From positions 1-64,000 of the forward strand of contig CAZOLI010000004.1 of assembly GCA_964580675.1 (NCBI GenBank): a stretch of DNA of 64,000 bases. The letters run 5' to 3'. Below, piece by piece: positions 54,068-62,469 of this stretch (its first letter is position 1; each line of letters opens with the position of its first letter). The notes under the pieces were generated by a model that ran no database searches, was not told the origin of the DNA, and worked only from the letters and a program-made list of their open reading frames with translations. Source of the stretch: CAZOLI01 sp964580675. GTDB taxonomy: Bacteria; Planctomycetota; MHYJ01; CAYXQY01. Made by a program: the position numbers and the translations under genes.

Positions 54068-55975
54068 TTAATACTGGTCAACGTCGATGTCGTATTCTTC
54101 GATTTTCTTGTCGAGCGTTGGTCGTGAGATATCCAGCTGGTCCGCTGCGGCAACTTTTTTGCCGTTTGAATTTCGAAGCGCTTCTTTAATTTTTTTCTCC
54201 TCCACCTGTTGTACGGATTCCTGAAGGGAGGTGTCGTCGGAAAGGGAAATGTCTTCGTCGGAAGCAGAATCCGCACCTGCCGCATCTTCGAGAAATTTGT
54301 CCGGCAGGTCCGAAATACTGATCGTACCCCCTTCCGAAAGGACAACACATCGTTCAACGACGTTTTTCAACTGTCGGACGTTGCCGGGCCAGGGGTGATT
54401 TTTGAACAGTTCCATGACGTCCTCGTCAATTTCGGGGGGGTCCCGGTCGGTTCTCTCCGCAAACTTTTCCAGGAAATGTTCCGTGAGTGATGGAATGTCT
54501 CCGTCTCGCTCCCGGAGGGGGGGCAGATCGATGGGAACCACGGCGAGCCGGTAATAAAGATCCTCCCGGAATGAACCTTCGTCCACGAGTTCCTTCAGGT
54601 CCCGGTTCGTTGCCGTTACGATTCGAACGTCGACTTCCCGAACCTTCACTTCTCCGACCCGGGTGAAGCTTCTTGTTTCAATGAACCGAAGGAGTTTTTT
54701 CTGGGTCTTCAGGTCCAGGTTACCAACCTCGTCCAGGAACAGCGTTCCACCGTCGGCTGCTTCGAACTTTCCCGGTCTTGTTTCTTCCGCCCCCGTAAAT
54801 GCTCCTTCAACGTGTCCAAAAAGTTCGGATTCGAGAAGCTGTTCGGAGATGGTGGAACAATCCACCGGGACGAACGGGCCGTCACTTCGCGAGCTAAAAT
54901 GATGGATTGCCCGGGAGATCAGTTCTTTTCCGGTGCCGGTTTCTCCCGTCAGAAGAACAGTGCTGGTGGCCGGTGCCACTTTTTTGACGGTTTCGAGCAC
55001 ATCCGTCATTTCCTCCGATTCGCCGACGATGGTCAGGTCCTCCGAAATCTTCCGCCGAAGCCGCTTTACTTCCTTTTCCTTCTTTCTGAATTCGCGCACA
55101 TTCGCCAGCGCCATGCCGGCCTGGGAGACGACGTTTTCAAGAAGATCCAGGTCCGTTTCCTGAAAGCTCCTCATCACGTCAAGCGTGTCCAGGTAAATCA
55201 TCCCGAAGGGTTCCCCCTCCCGGAGAAGCGGTGCGGCCATGAATGATTGCACCATTTCCACCCGGAGGCTTTTGCTTCCCTCAAATCGAGGATCCGCGGT
55301 GGCATCGGGACAGAGAACGGAATTGGTTTCTTCCATGACTTCCTGAACAACGGTCCGGCTGATGGACATGTTTCGGTCTTTGTCCTCTTCCGTCCAGACC
55401 GACCTGATTTCCAGTCCCTCCCCTCCTTCTTTCCCCAGGAGAATGGCTCCTCGTTCGGCGTGGAGACCCTGGACGGTTTCTTTCAGAAAATCCTCCAGGA
55501 AGTCCCCGTTTTTCAACGGAGAGGACGTTAATGTTTTTGTGATTCGAAACAGTGTCTTGAGCCGATCATGGTCGGACAGGATTCCCTCGGACTCCTCCTC
55601 CGGTTGTGTGGAGCGGACCCGAACGGACCTGTTTTCCTGGTCGGCGTCGAAAATGATGACGCTTTTTCCCCCTCGGTTTACCTGGATCTGGTAATCGGCG
55701 TTTAACGCAAACCGCGCTGACCCAATCTTAATTTCGTCCCCGTCCGAAAGCGTTGTTTCCTGTATTTGCTCGTCGTTGACAAAAACACCGTTTCGGCTGT
55801 CTTCGTCCTGAATAGTCAGGACGTCGTCTTCCTCGGAGAAACTGGCGTGTATTCGTGAAACATCCGACTCGGACAGGGAGATCTCACATTTCTCGGACCG
55901 GCCTATACGGACCCCGTCCTTCACGTCGAATAGCGAGCCTTTGCCTTTTCCCTCAATTTGAAGGAGTTTGTTCAT
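54068..55975 (-). CDS. Sigma-54-dependent activator with FHA and GAF domains
   Basis: 635 aa: FHA domain (~18-90, RIGRSEKCEISLSESDVSR and RNGVFVN), GAF domain (~145-290), AAA+ ATPase (~315-545) and a Fis-type helix-turn-helix at the end (ALRNSNGKKVAAADQLDISR). The ATPase has Walker A GETGTGKE, the sigma-54 contact loop GAFTGA and GGTLFLDEVG, so it should remodel RpoN-RNA polymerase. FHA reads phosphothreonine, implying a Ser/Thr kinase input instead of a receiver domain; the kinase is not in the window. Target genes are unknown. Confidence 0.93.
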   Translation of the reverse strand: MNKLLQIEGKGKGSLFDVKDGVRIGRSEKCEISLSESDVSRIHASFSEEDDVLTIQDEDSRNGVFVNDEQIQETTLSDGDEIKIGSARFALNADYQIQVNRGGKSVIIFDADQENRSVRVRSTQPEEESEGILSDHDRLKTLFRITKTLTSSPLKNGDFLEDFLKETVQGLHAERGAILLGKEGGEGLEIRSVWTEEDKDRNMSISRTVVQEVMEETNSVLCPDATADPRFEGSKSLRVEMVQSFMAAPLLREGEPFGMIYLDTLDVMRSFQETDLDLLENVVSQAGMALANVREFRKKEKEVKRLRRKISEDLTIVGESEEMTDVLETVKKVAPATSTVLLTGETGTGKELISRAIHHFSSRSDGPFVPVDCSTISEQLLESELFGHVEGAFTGAEETRPGKFEAADGGTLFLDEVGNLDLKTQKKLLRFIETRSFTRVGEVKVREVDVRIVTATNRDLKELVDEGSFREDLYYRLAVVPIDLPPLRERDGDIPSLTEHFLEKFAERTDRDPPEIDEDVMELFKNHPWPGNVRQLKNVVERCVVLSEGGTISISDLPDKFLEDAAGADSASDEDISLSDDTSLQESVQQVEEKKIKEALRNSNGKKVAAADQLDISRPTLDKKIEEYDIDVDQY

Positions 55976-55986
55976 GTTGTCCGTTT

Positions 55987-56742
55987 TTATCTGCCCGCAA
56001 GAAGACGTTGACCGAGAACGTCCGGCAACCCATCAGCATTTTTGATGCGCTCCGCTGTTTTTTGCACGTCATACGCAACCCGGCGGTAATGCACTTCCTC
56101 ATCTTCAATGATTACGTAACAGGCATCCGTGTTTCCGTCCCTTGGCTGTCCCACGGATCCCACGTTGATCAGGGCCCTGTTTTCGTTTAGATCGTATGAG
56201 TGATCAAGCTCCTCCGGGGAGAGAAACTGGCCCTTTCCTTCCTCAAAAACACCGGGTATGTGGGTGTGCCCTCCGAAACACACGCCCTCTATGTGGGAGA
56301 AGATTTCGTCCATTTTTTGGCGGTTGTGTATGTCGCCGGGGAGGACGTACTGATTCACGGGATCCACCGGTGAGGCGTGCACGTAGAGGATGTCTTCTTT
56401 GGTCTTGCTGTCTTTCAGCTCTCCGAGGAAATTCCAGAGCCTGTGGTTTTCTTCACGGTCGAAGCTGGTGTCATTTATTTGTTCTTTGGTCCAGTTTGCC
56501 GATTTTGTGGCGCTCTCGTTGAACCCAATTGGCTGAAAGAGAATGGCGTGTTCGTGGTTTCCTTTCAGGGAGAACTCAAAACGTTTAATAGCGACGTCAA
56601 GGGTTTCCCTCGGATCGGGACCGTATCCGATGACGTCACCGAGACAGAGAATCCGTTCCACGTTCTGGTCATCTATGTCCTCCATAACCGCCGTTAACGC
56701 TTCCTGGTTGGCGTGTATGTCGGACACAATTGCATATCCCAT
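55987..56742 (-). CDS. Metallophosphoesterase, YfcE/calcineurin-like
   Basis: 251 aa with the binuclear-metal motifs: SDIHANQEAL (D, H; ~7-16), CLGDVIGYGPDP (~33-44), LKGNHEHAIL (~58-67) and a late GHTHIPGVF (~158-166). No signal peptide. The family holds phosphodiesterases and protein phosphatases, and the substrate is open. It is 11 bp upstream of the FHA-GAF activator gene on the same strand, so the two are probably co-expressed; dephosphorylation of the FHA ligand is a speculative link. Confidence 0.86.
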   Translation of the reverse strand: MGYAIVSDIHANQEALTAVMEDIDDQNVERILCLGDVIGYGPDPRETLDVAIKRFEFSLKGNHEHAILFQPIGFNESATKSANWTKEQINDTSFDREENHRLWNFLGELKDSKTKEDILYVHASPVDPVNQYVLPGDIHNRQKMDEIFSHIEGVCFGGHTHIPGVFEEGKGQFLSPEELDHSYDLNENRALINVGSVGQPRDGNTDACYVIIEDEEVHYRRVAYDVQKTAERIKNADGLPDVLGQRLLAGR

Positions 56743-57111
56743 GGTTCAGCTGGTTTGAGAAGGAATTTTATCCGGATTTCGTTGCAGCGTACCGGCGGCG
56801 TGTTCATCGCATCGGGACCGGGCCGTTAAGGTGATCCGTTCGGATTGACATCCGGCGACGAAAACCTGTCGGTGTTGACTGCCGGCCTCACCGGGAGAAG
56901 AAAATATCAGCAGAGAGTCGAAGACGAAAAGTCTCCACATATATTTATCATACCAGACGATGGATTTATAATCCAGAGTTAACCCCAGCAATGTCCAGTG
57001 ATTCTTCCGGGAAACCGGATATGTGATCTGGCGTCTTTATGGTACGTCGCCGGTGAAAATTCGAACCGGGTCGGAAGGGGCAGAACCGGCAGGGTGGAAA
57101 GGAAATGGTTG
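56743..57111. other. Intergenic region without recognised feature
   Basis: 369 bp between the pilT stop and the metallophosphoesterase start, both on the minus strand. It presumably holds the promoter of the phosphoesterase gene. A GGTTCGAA stretch near 57066 recalls a tRNA T-loop but has no paired stem. I see no gene. Confidence 0.4.
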
Positions 57112-58206
57112 CTAATTGCTATTATCTGCCTGTTTTTTGGAGTATTCCATCACCTTGTCCTGGAGTGACGAAGAGTCCTGTGCCTTTTCCATCATCGTGT
57201 CGTAGTCAATCTTCTTGTCCCTGTAAAGTTCGAACAGATGATTGTCAAGCATCTGCATGCCTTCTTCGGCACCGGTCTGCATCTGGGAGATAATTTTGTG
57301 AGTCTGGTTCTCCCGGATAAGGTGACGGCAGGCTGAGTTCATCATCAGAATCTCAAATGCGGCAATTCGGCCGTCTTTATCGGCTCGAGGCATCAGGACC
57401 TGGGAGATCACGCACTGGAGTGCCACGGAAAGCTGGGCCCGGATCTGTGATTGCTGTTCTTTGGGGAAGGCGTCGACGATACGGTTGATGGTCCTTGCCG
57501 CACCGGTGGTGTGCAGAGTGCCGAAGACAAGGTGTCCGGTCTCAGCCGCTGTTACGGCGGCCTCGATGGTTTCGGTGTCCCTCATCTCACCGACCAGTAT
57601 GATGTCCGGATCGGCACGAAGAGCCCGTCGCAGTGCTTCCTCGAAGCTCGGGACGTCAACGCCAACTTCTCGCTGAGTAATGATGCTTTTGTCGTGTTCG
57701 TGGTAGTACTCAATAGGGTCCTCTACGGTGATGATGTGACGATCGACTTCGGAATTGATGAAGTCGATACAGGTGGCCAGCGTTGTTGTCTTTCCGGAAC
57801 CCGTCGGTCCCGTAACCAGCACAAGGCCCCTCGGTTTCAGGAGAAGGGATTTGATGACCGGGCTCAGCCCGATTTCCTCGAACGTCATGATTTCGTTCGG
57901 AATTTTCCGGAGGACCAGGCTGGCGTGTCCTTTTTGCTGAAATATGGCGACCCGGAAGCGAGCCTTTTCCTTGTAGGAGAAACCGAAGTCCGCGGAGCCT
58001 TCCTCCTGCAGCTCTTTCTGGGATCGTTCCGAGGTGATGGCCTTCATGAACGAATCGGTATCCTCCGGCGTCAGCGGATCGAGCGATTTCACCCGTCGCA
58101 GCCGGCCGTTCAACCGGACCACAGGAGGGGCACCGACCACAAGATGCAGGTCCGAAGCGTCTTTCTCAATACAGAGATCCAGTAACTCGTTCAGTCTTGC
58201 GCTCAT
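57112..58206 (-). CDS. pilT: Twitching motility retraction ATPase PilT
   Basis: Hexameric ATPase that depolymerises type IV pili. 364 aa, usual length. N-terminal MSARLNELLDLCIEKDASDL and GAPPVVRLNGRL fit the family; Walker A is GPTGSGKTTTLATC (~130), the Asp box EDPIEYYH, Walker B IILVGEMRD, then LVFGTLHTTGA and RIVDAFP. The PilT-specific C-terminal element is present as ACRHLIRENQTHKI. pilB is 24 bp upstream. Confidence 0.94.
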   Translation of the reverse strand: MSARLNELLDLCIEKDASDLHLVVGAPPVVRLNGRLRRVKSLDPLTPEDTDSFMKAITSERSQKELQEEGSADFGFSYKEKARFRVAIFQQKGHASLVLRKIPNEIMTFEEIGLSPVIKSLLLKPRGLVLVTGPTGSGKTTTLATCIDFINSEVDRHIITVEDPIEYYHEHDKSIITQREVGVDVPSFEEALRRALRADPDIILVGEMRDTETIEAAVTAAETGHLVFGTLHTTGAARTINRIVDAFPKEQQSQIRAQLSVALQCVISQVLMPRADKDGRIAAFEILMMNSACRHLIRENQTHKIISQMQTGAEEGMQMLDNHLFELYRDKKIDYDTMMEKAQDSSSLQDKVMEYSKKQADNSN

Positions 58207-58230
58207 ATCTGTTCTTTCACCGGTGAATGA

Positions 58231-59961
58231 TCAGTATACAATGTCCTCTCGATGCGCAACCCGCAGAACTTCCTGGAAACTGGAAACGCCGTCCAGAACC
58301 TTCCGAATACCGTCCTCCAGAAGTGTTGTCATACCGCTCATGCGTGCCTGTTCCGTGATTTTTTGCTTGTCCGCCTGGTTAAACGTCATTTCCCGTATTG
58401 TGGAGTTCATTTCCATCAGTTCGAAGATGGCCGTACGCCCTTTAAACCCAAGTCCGTCACAATCTTCACAGCCGGTTGGCTGGTAGATCTTCTTGCCCTC
58501 AAGGTCATCCCGGTTTAAGCCCACCGCTCGAAGTTCGGCATCATCGGGAGTGTACGGTTCTTTGCAGGACGGACAGAGCACCCGGATCAACCGCTGGGCC
58601 ATTACGGCCTGGACGGAGGAAGCCACAAGGAATGGCTTCACGCCGATGTCGACAAGGCGGGTCAGAGCGGCCGGGGCGTCGTTGGTGTGGAGCGTGCTGA
58701 AAACCAGGTGTCCGGTAAGTGCCGCCTGGATCGCAATTTCGGCCGTTTCCTCGTCTCGAATCTCTCCCACAAGGATAATATTGGGCGACTGCCGGAGCAT
58801 GGCCCGTATGATGGTTTGAAAATCCATGCCGATGTCCTGATTCACCTGTGCCTGATTGATGCCGGAAATGTTGTATTCCACCGGGTCTTCCGCCGTGATT
58901 ATTTTGACGTCCGGCCGATTCAATTTTTGGAGAGAGGCATAGAGGGTCGTGGTTTTTCCGGAACCGGTCGGCCCCGTCACCAGAAAGATGCCGTTTGGCC
59001 GTTTGATGATGTCGTCGTACCGATCCTGGTCGTCGGGGTGAAAACCGAGGGATGCCAGGTCTTTCAGTCCTTCTTCCTTGTCCAGAATCCGCATCACGAT
59101 GCTTTCACCGTGTGTGGAAGGAAGGGCGGAAACACGGAGGTCCAGCGATTTCCCCATCAATTTAATTTTTATTCGACCGTCCTGGGGTTTCCGCTTTTCG
59201 GCGATGTCCATGCCGGCCATGATTTTCAGGCGGGAAAGGATGGATCCCTGCAGTCGCTTCGGTGGAGCGTCCACCTCCCGGCATATCCCGTCCACCCGGT
59301 ACCTGACCCGGAGTTTTTTCTCCATGGGTTCCACGTGAATGTCCGAGGCCCCCTGTTCGACGGCTTCGGAAATAATAAGCGTGACAAGCCGAATGACGGG
59401 AGCATCGTCCTCGTCTTCCAGGTCCTCGAGATCGTCCTCCTCGCCCGATTGATCTCCGCGAACCTCGATCTCCCGTTCGGTGAGTTCCTCCAGCATCGAG
59501 TCAATTTGATCTTCCTGTTCGTCGTCTTCCCCCCCATAAATTCGTTTGATCGCGCGCTGTACGTGTTCCTCCGTGGCCAGGACACACTCCACTTCACAGT
59601 TGAGCACGAACCGGAGGTTGTCCAGGGTCATGAAGTCGAGGGGGTCGCTCATGGCCACCTTTACTTCGTTCCCGTCAAAGGATACTGGTGCAATGTCGTA
59701 TTCCTTCGCCACCTCCTTCGGGACGGCGTTGATGGCTTCCTGGGGGATGTCGATCTTTTCAAGGTCCACAAACGGCATGTCGAACTGCTTTGCGAGCGCC
59801 TCGGAAAGGTCCCGCGGTGAGAGAACTCCTTCCTCCACGAGTATTTCACCCAGCTTCTTCCCCGGCTGATCCTCCTGTATTTTCAGCCCTTTCTTGACCT
59901 CCTTCTTGGAGGCCTTGTTCATTTTTACAAGAATCTCGCCCAGCTTCTTGTTTTCTTTCAT
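58231..59961 (-). CDS. pilB: Type IV pilus assembly ATPase PilB (GspE family)
   Basis: Powers pilus extension. The ATG at 59961 gives 576 aa and starts the expected MKENKKLGEILVKMNKASKK; an open extension to 60030 is not family-like. It has an MshEN-type N-terminal domain with the KKLGEILVEEGVLSPRDLSE pattern, an unusual very acidic insert (~165-185, EEDDLEDLEDEDDA), Walker A GPTGSGKTTTLYASL, EDPVEYNI, Walker B IILVGEIRDEE, and zinc cysteines CPSC and CEDCDG. Type II secretion GspE is the alternative; the pilT neighbour favours PilB. Confidence 0.9.
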   Translation of the reverse strand: MKENKKLGEILVKMNKASKKEVKKGLKIQEDQPGKKLGEILVEEGVLSPRDLSEALAKQFDMPFVDLEKIDIPQEAINAVPKEVAKEYDIAPVSFDGNEVKVAMSDPLDFMTLDNLRFVLNCEVECVLATEEHVQRAIKRIYGGEDDEQEDQIDSMLEELTEREIEVRGDQSGEEDDLEDLEDEDDAPVIRLVTLIISEAVEQGASDIHVEPMEKKLRVRYRVDGICREVDAPPKRLQGSILSRLKIMAGMDIAEKRKPQDGRIKIKLMGKSLDLRVSALPSTHGESIVMRILDKEEGLKDLASLGFHPDDQDRYDDIIKRPNGIFLVTGPTGSGKTTTLYASLQKLNRPDVKIITAEDPVEYNISGINQAQVNQDIGMDFQTIIRAMLRQSPNIILVGEIRDEETAEIAIQAALTGHLVFSTLHTNDAPAALTRLVDIGVKPFLVASSVQAVMAQRLIRVLCPSCKEPYTPDDAELRAVGLNRDDLEGKKIYQPTGCEDCDGLGFKGRTAIFELMEMNSTIREMTFNQADKQKITEQARMSGMTTLLEDGIRKVLDGVSSFQEVLRVAHREDIVY

Positions 59962-60323
59962 GAATATTTTCCCTCTTTTTACGGATGTGATGTAACCGGT
60001 TCGTATTATAGAATATGCTCCCTCGCTCAATCAAATATTCGTCTTTTCACCATCGATTTCGGGGGCTGAAGTTTCGATGGCTTTTCCCGGATCATCGGAG
60101 GCTGTCTCCGGGGAGAAACGAATCTTTGGTTTCCCGGTAATTGTTCGACGTTTCCCGGCATGCAACACCTTACCTGTTGACCACCTTCATGATCTGTTTG
60201 ACGGATGGTAATCCGGGGCCGGAAACAAACGTTGGAACCTTAATTATAGTTTGCTAAACTACATCGAACACAACGGATTTGGTCGAACGACCGTCGAAAC
60301 GAAATATTTTTTTAAAAGTACCG
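59962..60323. other. Divergent promoter region between pilB and lipoprotein genes
   Basis: 362 bp separating divergent genes. A TATAGT-like hexamer at ~60246 could serve the plus-strand lipoprotein gene, but I found no matching -35. No gene or known RNA is visible. Confidence 0.4.
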
Positions 60324-60869
60324 ATGAAGCGTCTGTTTCCTGTATACGCTCCGTTGATCCTGCTGCTTCTCGTTTGGGGTTGCGCATCCCCTCCGGAAAC
60401 CGGAGGGGATTCCCCACGGAAAACGTTCCGGTCTTTTGCAAAGAACGTATCGGAAGACAACCTGACCGAGGCTTATGGGTACATGAGCAGCGACACCCAG
60501 GAGCGTTATAAGCTGAATCATTTTCATGGTCTTTTTAACAAGACCGAAGCGGGGCGGCTCCTGAAGTGGAAATTAAAAAACTGGGAAATTCAGGACGTAG
60601 AACGGGTTGAAAAGGACCGGGCGTTTGTAACGCTGGCCGACCCCGAACATTCCGATCGCCGCAACAAATACGAGGTGATCAAGCAGGAAACCAAGGAGGA
60701 AGGCAACGTGTGGCGGCTCCGGTTTTTTCTTGCGGATGAACTTGACGTTCCCCGTTCGACGGAGGTTCATTATTTTGGTTCATCCGGTGAGGAAGAGAAC
60801 GAAGAACAGGAAGAGAAAACAAACGACGAATCCGGGCAACCGGAGGAACGGGGAGAGGAGGAAAAATGA
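60324..60869 (+). CDS. Predicted lipoprotein, first of a paralogous pair
   Basis: 181 aa from the ATG at 60324; an upstream ATG at 60279 would bury the signal peptide. The signal ends in a lipobox (LLLVWGC). The body (~25-140) resembles an NTF2-like or DUF4878-type small fold, with FRSFAKNVSEDNLTEAYGYM and SSDTQERYKLNHF. The tail is a run of Glu/Asn/Gln. It overlaps the next gene by 4 bp (ATGA), which encodes a related protein. Function unknown. Confidence 0.72.
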   Translation: MKRLFPVYAPLILLLLVWGCASPPETGGDSPRKTFRSFAKNVSEDNLTEAYGYMSSDTQERYKLNHFHGLFNKTEAGRLLKWKLKNWEIQDVERVEKDRAFVTLADPEHSDRRNKYEVIKQETKEEGNVWRLRFFLADELDVPRSTEVHYFGSSGEEENEEQEEKTNDESGQPEERGEEEK

Positions 60870-61312
60870 AACCTCGCCTGTTTGTTCCGTTTGCACTTCT
60901 GTTGTTTCTTGCCTGTTGTTCGACCGGTCCTCAGAAGGTGTCACTTCCCGAGGGGGACGGTCCGGAGACGTATTTTCAACGATTCCGGGATTCCCTTGAG
61001 AGCGGGGAGTGGAAGTACGTACACCTGCTGCTCAGCAAACGTGCCAGAAACTGTTACTCAAGATCCAAATTACAGCGGTTTTTAACCAAAACCAAGCCGG
61101 GTATACTTGAACGATCACGGTTGCTGTACTGGAACATCGAGAGAGTGGAACCGGGGGAAAGCAAGAAAGAGGCACGGCTTCTCCTGGTGCATCCACGGAA
61201 AAAGGAATTCAGGCGCTGGTATCCCATGAAGCTACAGGACGGGGTCTGGCGGCTGGACTGGTCCATGGCGGATGTGCTAAAAGTGCCGAGGCGTGTTGAG
61301 GATTGTCAGTGA
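60866..61312 (+). CDS. Predicted lipoprotein, second of a paralogous pair
   Basis: 148 aa with a lipoprotein signal (LLFLACC). The layout follows the preceding gene: a FQRFRDSLESGEWKYVHLLL helix, a KLQRFLTKTKPGILERSRLL segment, a WNIERVEPGESKKEARLLLV strand and the ending WRLDWSMADVLKVPR, which parallels WRLRFFLADELDVPR in its neighbour. Its start overlaps the first gene's stop, so translation is coupled. Function unknown. Confidence 0.72.
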   Translation: MKPRLFVPFALLLFLACCSTGPQKVSLPEGDGPETYFQRFRDSLESGEWKYVHLLLSKRARNCYSRSKLQRFLTKTKPGILERSRLLYWNIERVEPGESKKEARLLLVHPRKKEFRRWYPMKLQDGVWRLDWSMADVLKVPRRVEDCQ

Positions 61313-61374
61313 TGGGGCACCCTGTAGAAGAAAAATACCTGAGTTCTCAGCGTAAATAATGTGCCGGGAATCAA

Positions 61375-62346
61375 ATGGGACGCCGTGTTCATATTGCGTA
61401 TCAAATAGAAGAGGAGCACCTCGACGAACTGCGATCATTACTGGATAAAGGGATCGAGGTATCAGCGGAAGAACCGCCGGACAATTATGAGGTCCTTGTG
61501 GCCGGACGGCCTGATCCGGAGTTGCTGGAGAGCGGGAAACCGGATCGGGTCGTTATTCCGTTTGCCGGGGTTCCGTCGAAAACGCGTAAGCTTCTATCGG
61601 ATCATCCGGAGGTTGTGCTTCACAACCTGCATTACAATGCGGATTCGACGGCGGAAATGGCACTCTCCCTCCTGCTTTCCGCCGCCAAAATGATTATTCC
61701 GGTTGATCGTGCGTTTCGGGAGCATCGCTGGTTTCCTCAGGATGATCTGGCGGATCCACTGCAGTTGAGCGGGAAGACCGCCCTTCTGCTCGGTTACGGT
61801 TATATCGGAAAACGAATCGGCCGGATGGCCGACGGGTTTAATATGGAGGTCCGGGCCGTCCGGAAGAATCCGGAGAAGGAATCCGGAACCATCGCGACGC
61901 AGCATTCATCGGAGCAGCTGGAGAACCTTCTGCCGGAAGCCGATGCACTCCTGATATCTTTGCCTCTTACGGAGGAAACGGAAGGAATCATCGGGAAGGG
62001 GGAATTGGCTCGTTTGCCGGATCATGCTGTACTGGTAAACGTAGGAAGGGGAAAGATCGTTGAGGAAGAGCCGCTTTATCGGGCTCTTCGGGACAGGAAG
62101 ATAAAGGCGGCCGGGATTGATGTCTGGTACCAGTATCCCGAACGAAAAGGCGGCGGTGAGCCTTCACCGCAACCACCTTCGTCGTACCCGTTTCACGCCC
62201 TTGATAACGTCGTTATGAGTCCGCACCGGGCGGGCTGGTCGGAGGATACGGAGATGGATCGCGTCCGTCACCTGGCCCGTTTATTAAACCGGTTCAACGA
62301 GGGGGATACGGGGCGGAACGTGGTGGATCTGGAGGCCGGGTATTGA
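61375..62346 (+). CDS. NAD-dependent 2-hydroxyacid dehydrogenase family protein
   Basis: 323 aa of the D-2-hydroxyacid dehydrogenase family. The nucleotide fold has GYGYIGKRIGRMADGF (~142-157). The substrate Arg is in LVNVGRGKIVEEEPLYRAL and the catalytic His in MSPHRAGWSED. The Glu usually found in the DVFE-x-EP stretch is not obvious: the segment reads IDVWYQYPERKGGGEP. That could change chemistry or substrate. No pathway context; the lipoprotein pair lies upstream and dnaK converges. Confidence 0.83.
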   Translation: MGRRVHIAYQIEEEHLDELRSLLDKGIEVSAEEPPDNYEVLVAGRPDPELLESGKPDRVVIPFAGVPSKTRKLLSDHPEVVLHNLHYNADSTAEMALSLLLSAAKMIIPVDRAFREHRWFPQDDLADPLQLSGKTALLLGYGYIGKRIGRMADGFNMEVRAVRKNPEKESGTIATQHSSEQLENLLPEADALLISLPLTEETEGIIGKGELARLPDHAVLVNVGRGKIVEEEPLYRALRDRKIKAAGIDVWYQYPERKGGGEPSPQPPSSYPFHALDNVVMSPHRAGWSEDTEMDRVRHLARLLNRFNEGDTGRNVVDLEAGY

Positions 62347-62469
62347 CCGCTGAAGCGCACCGTCCTTTTTCGTGTGGATAATTCTTGGACGTGGTGGTGC
62401 TTTCGGTGGACAGCAGATTTCCAGACCTCCAGATCAGGTTCCGCGGCGTACGTTGTCTGGCGGAGCCGG

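Noticed and set aside
57040..57080. tRNA T-loop-like GGTTCGAA on the minus strand
   Set aside because: No flanking stem pairs and no cloverleaf can be drawn around it.
58687..59820. 377-codon open frame on the plus strand
   Set aside because: Antisense to pilB; no ribosome site or recognisable motif.
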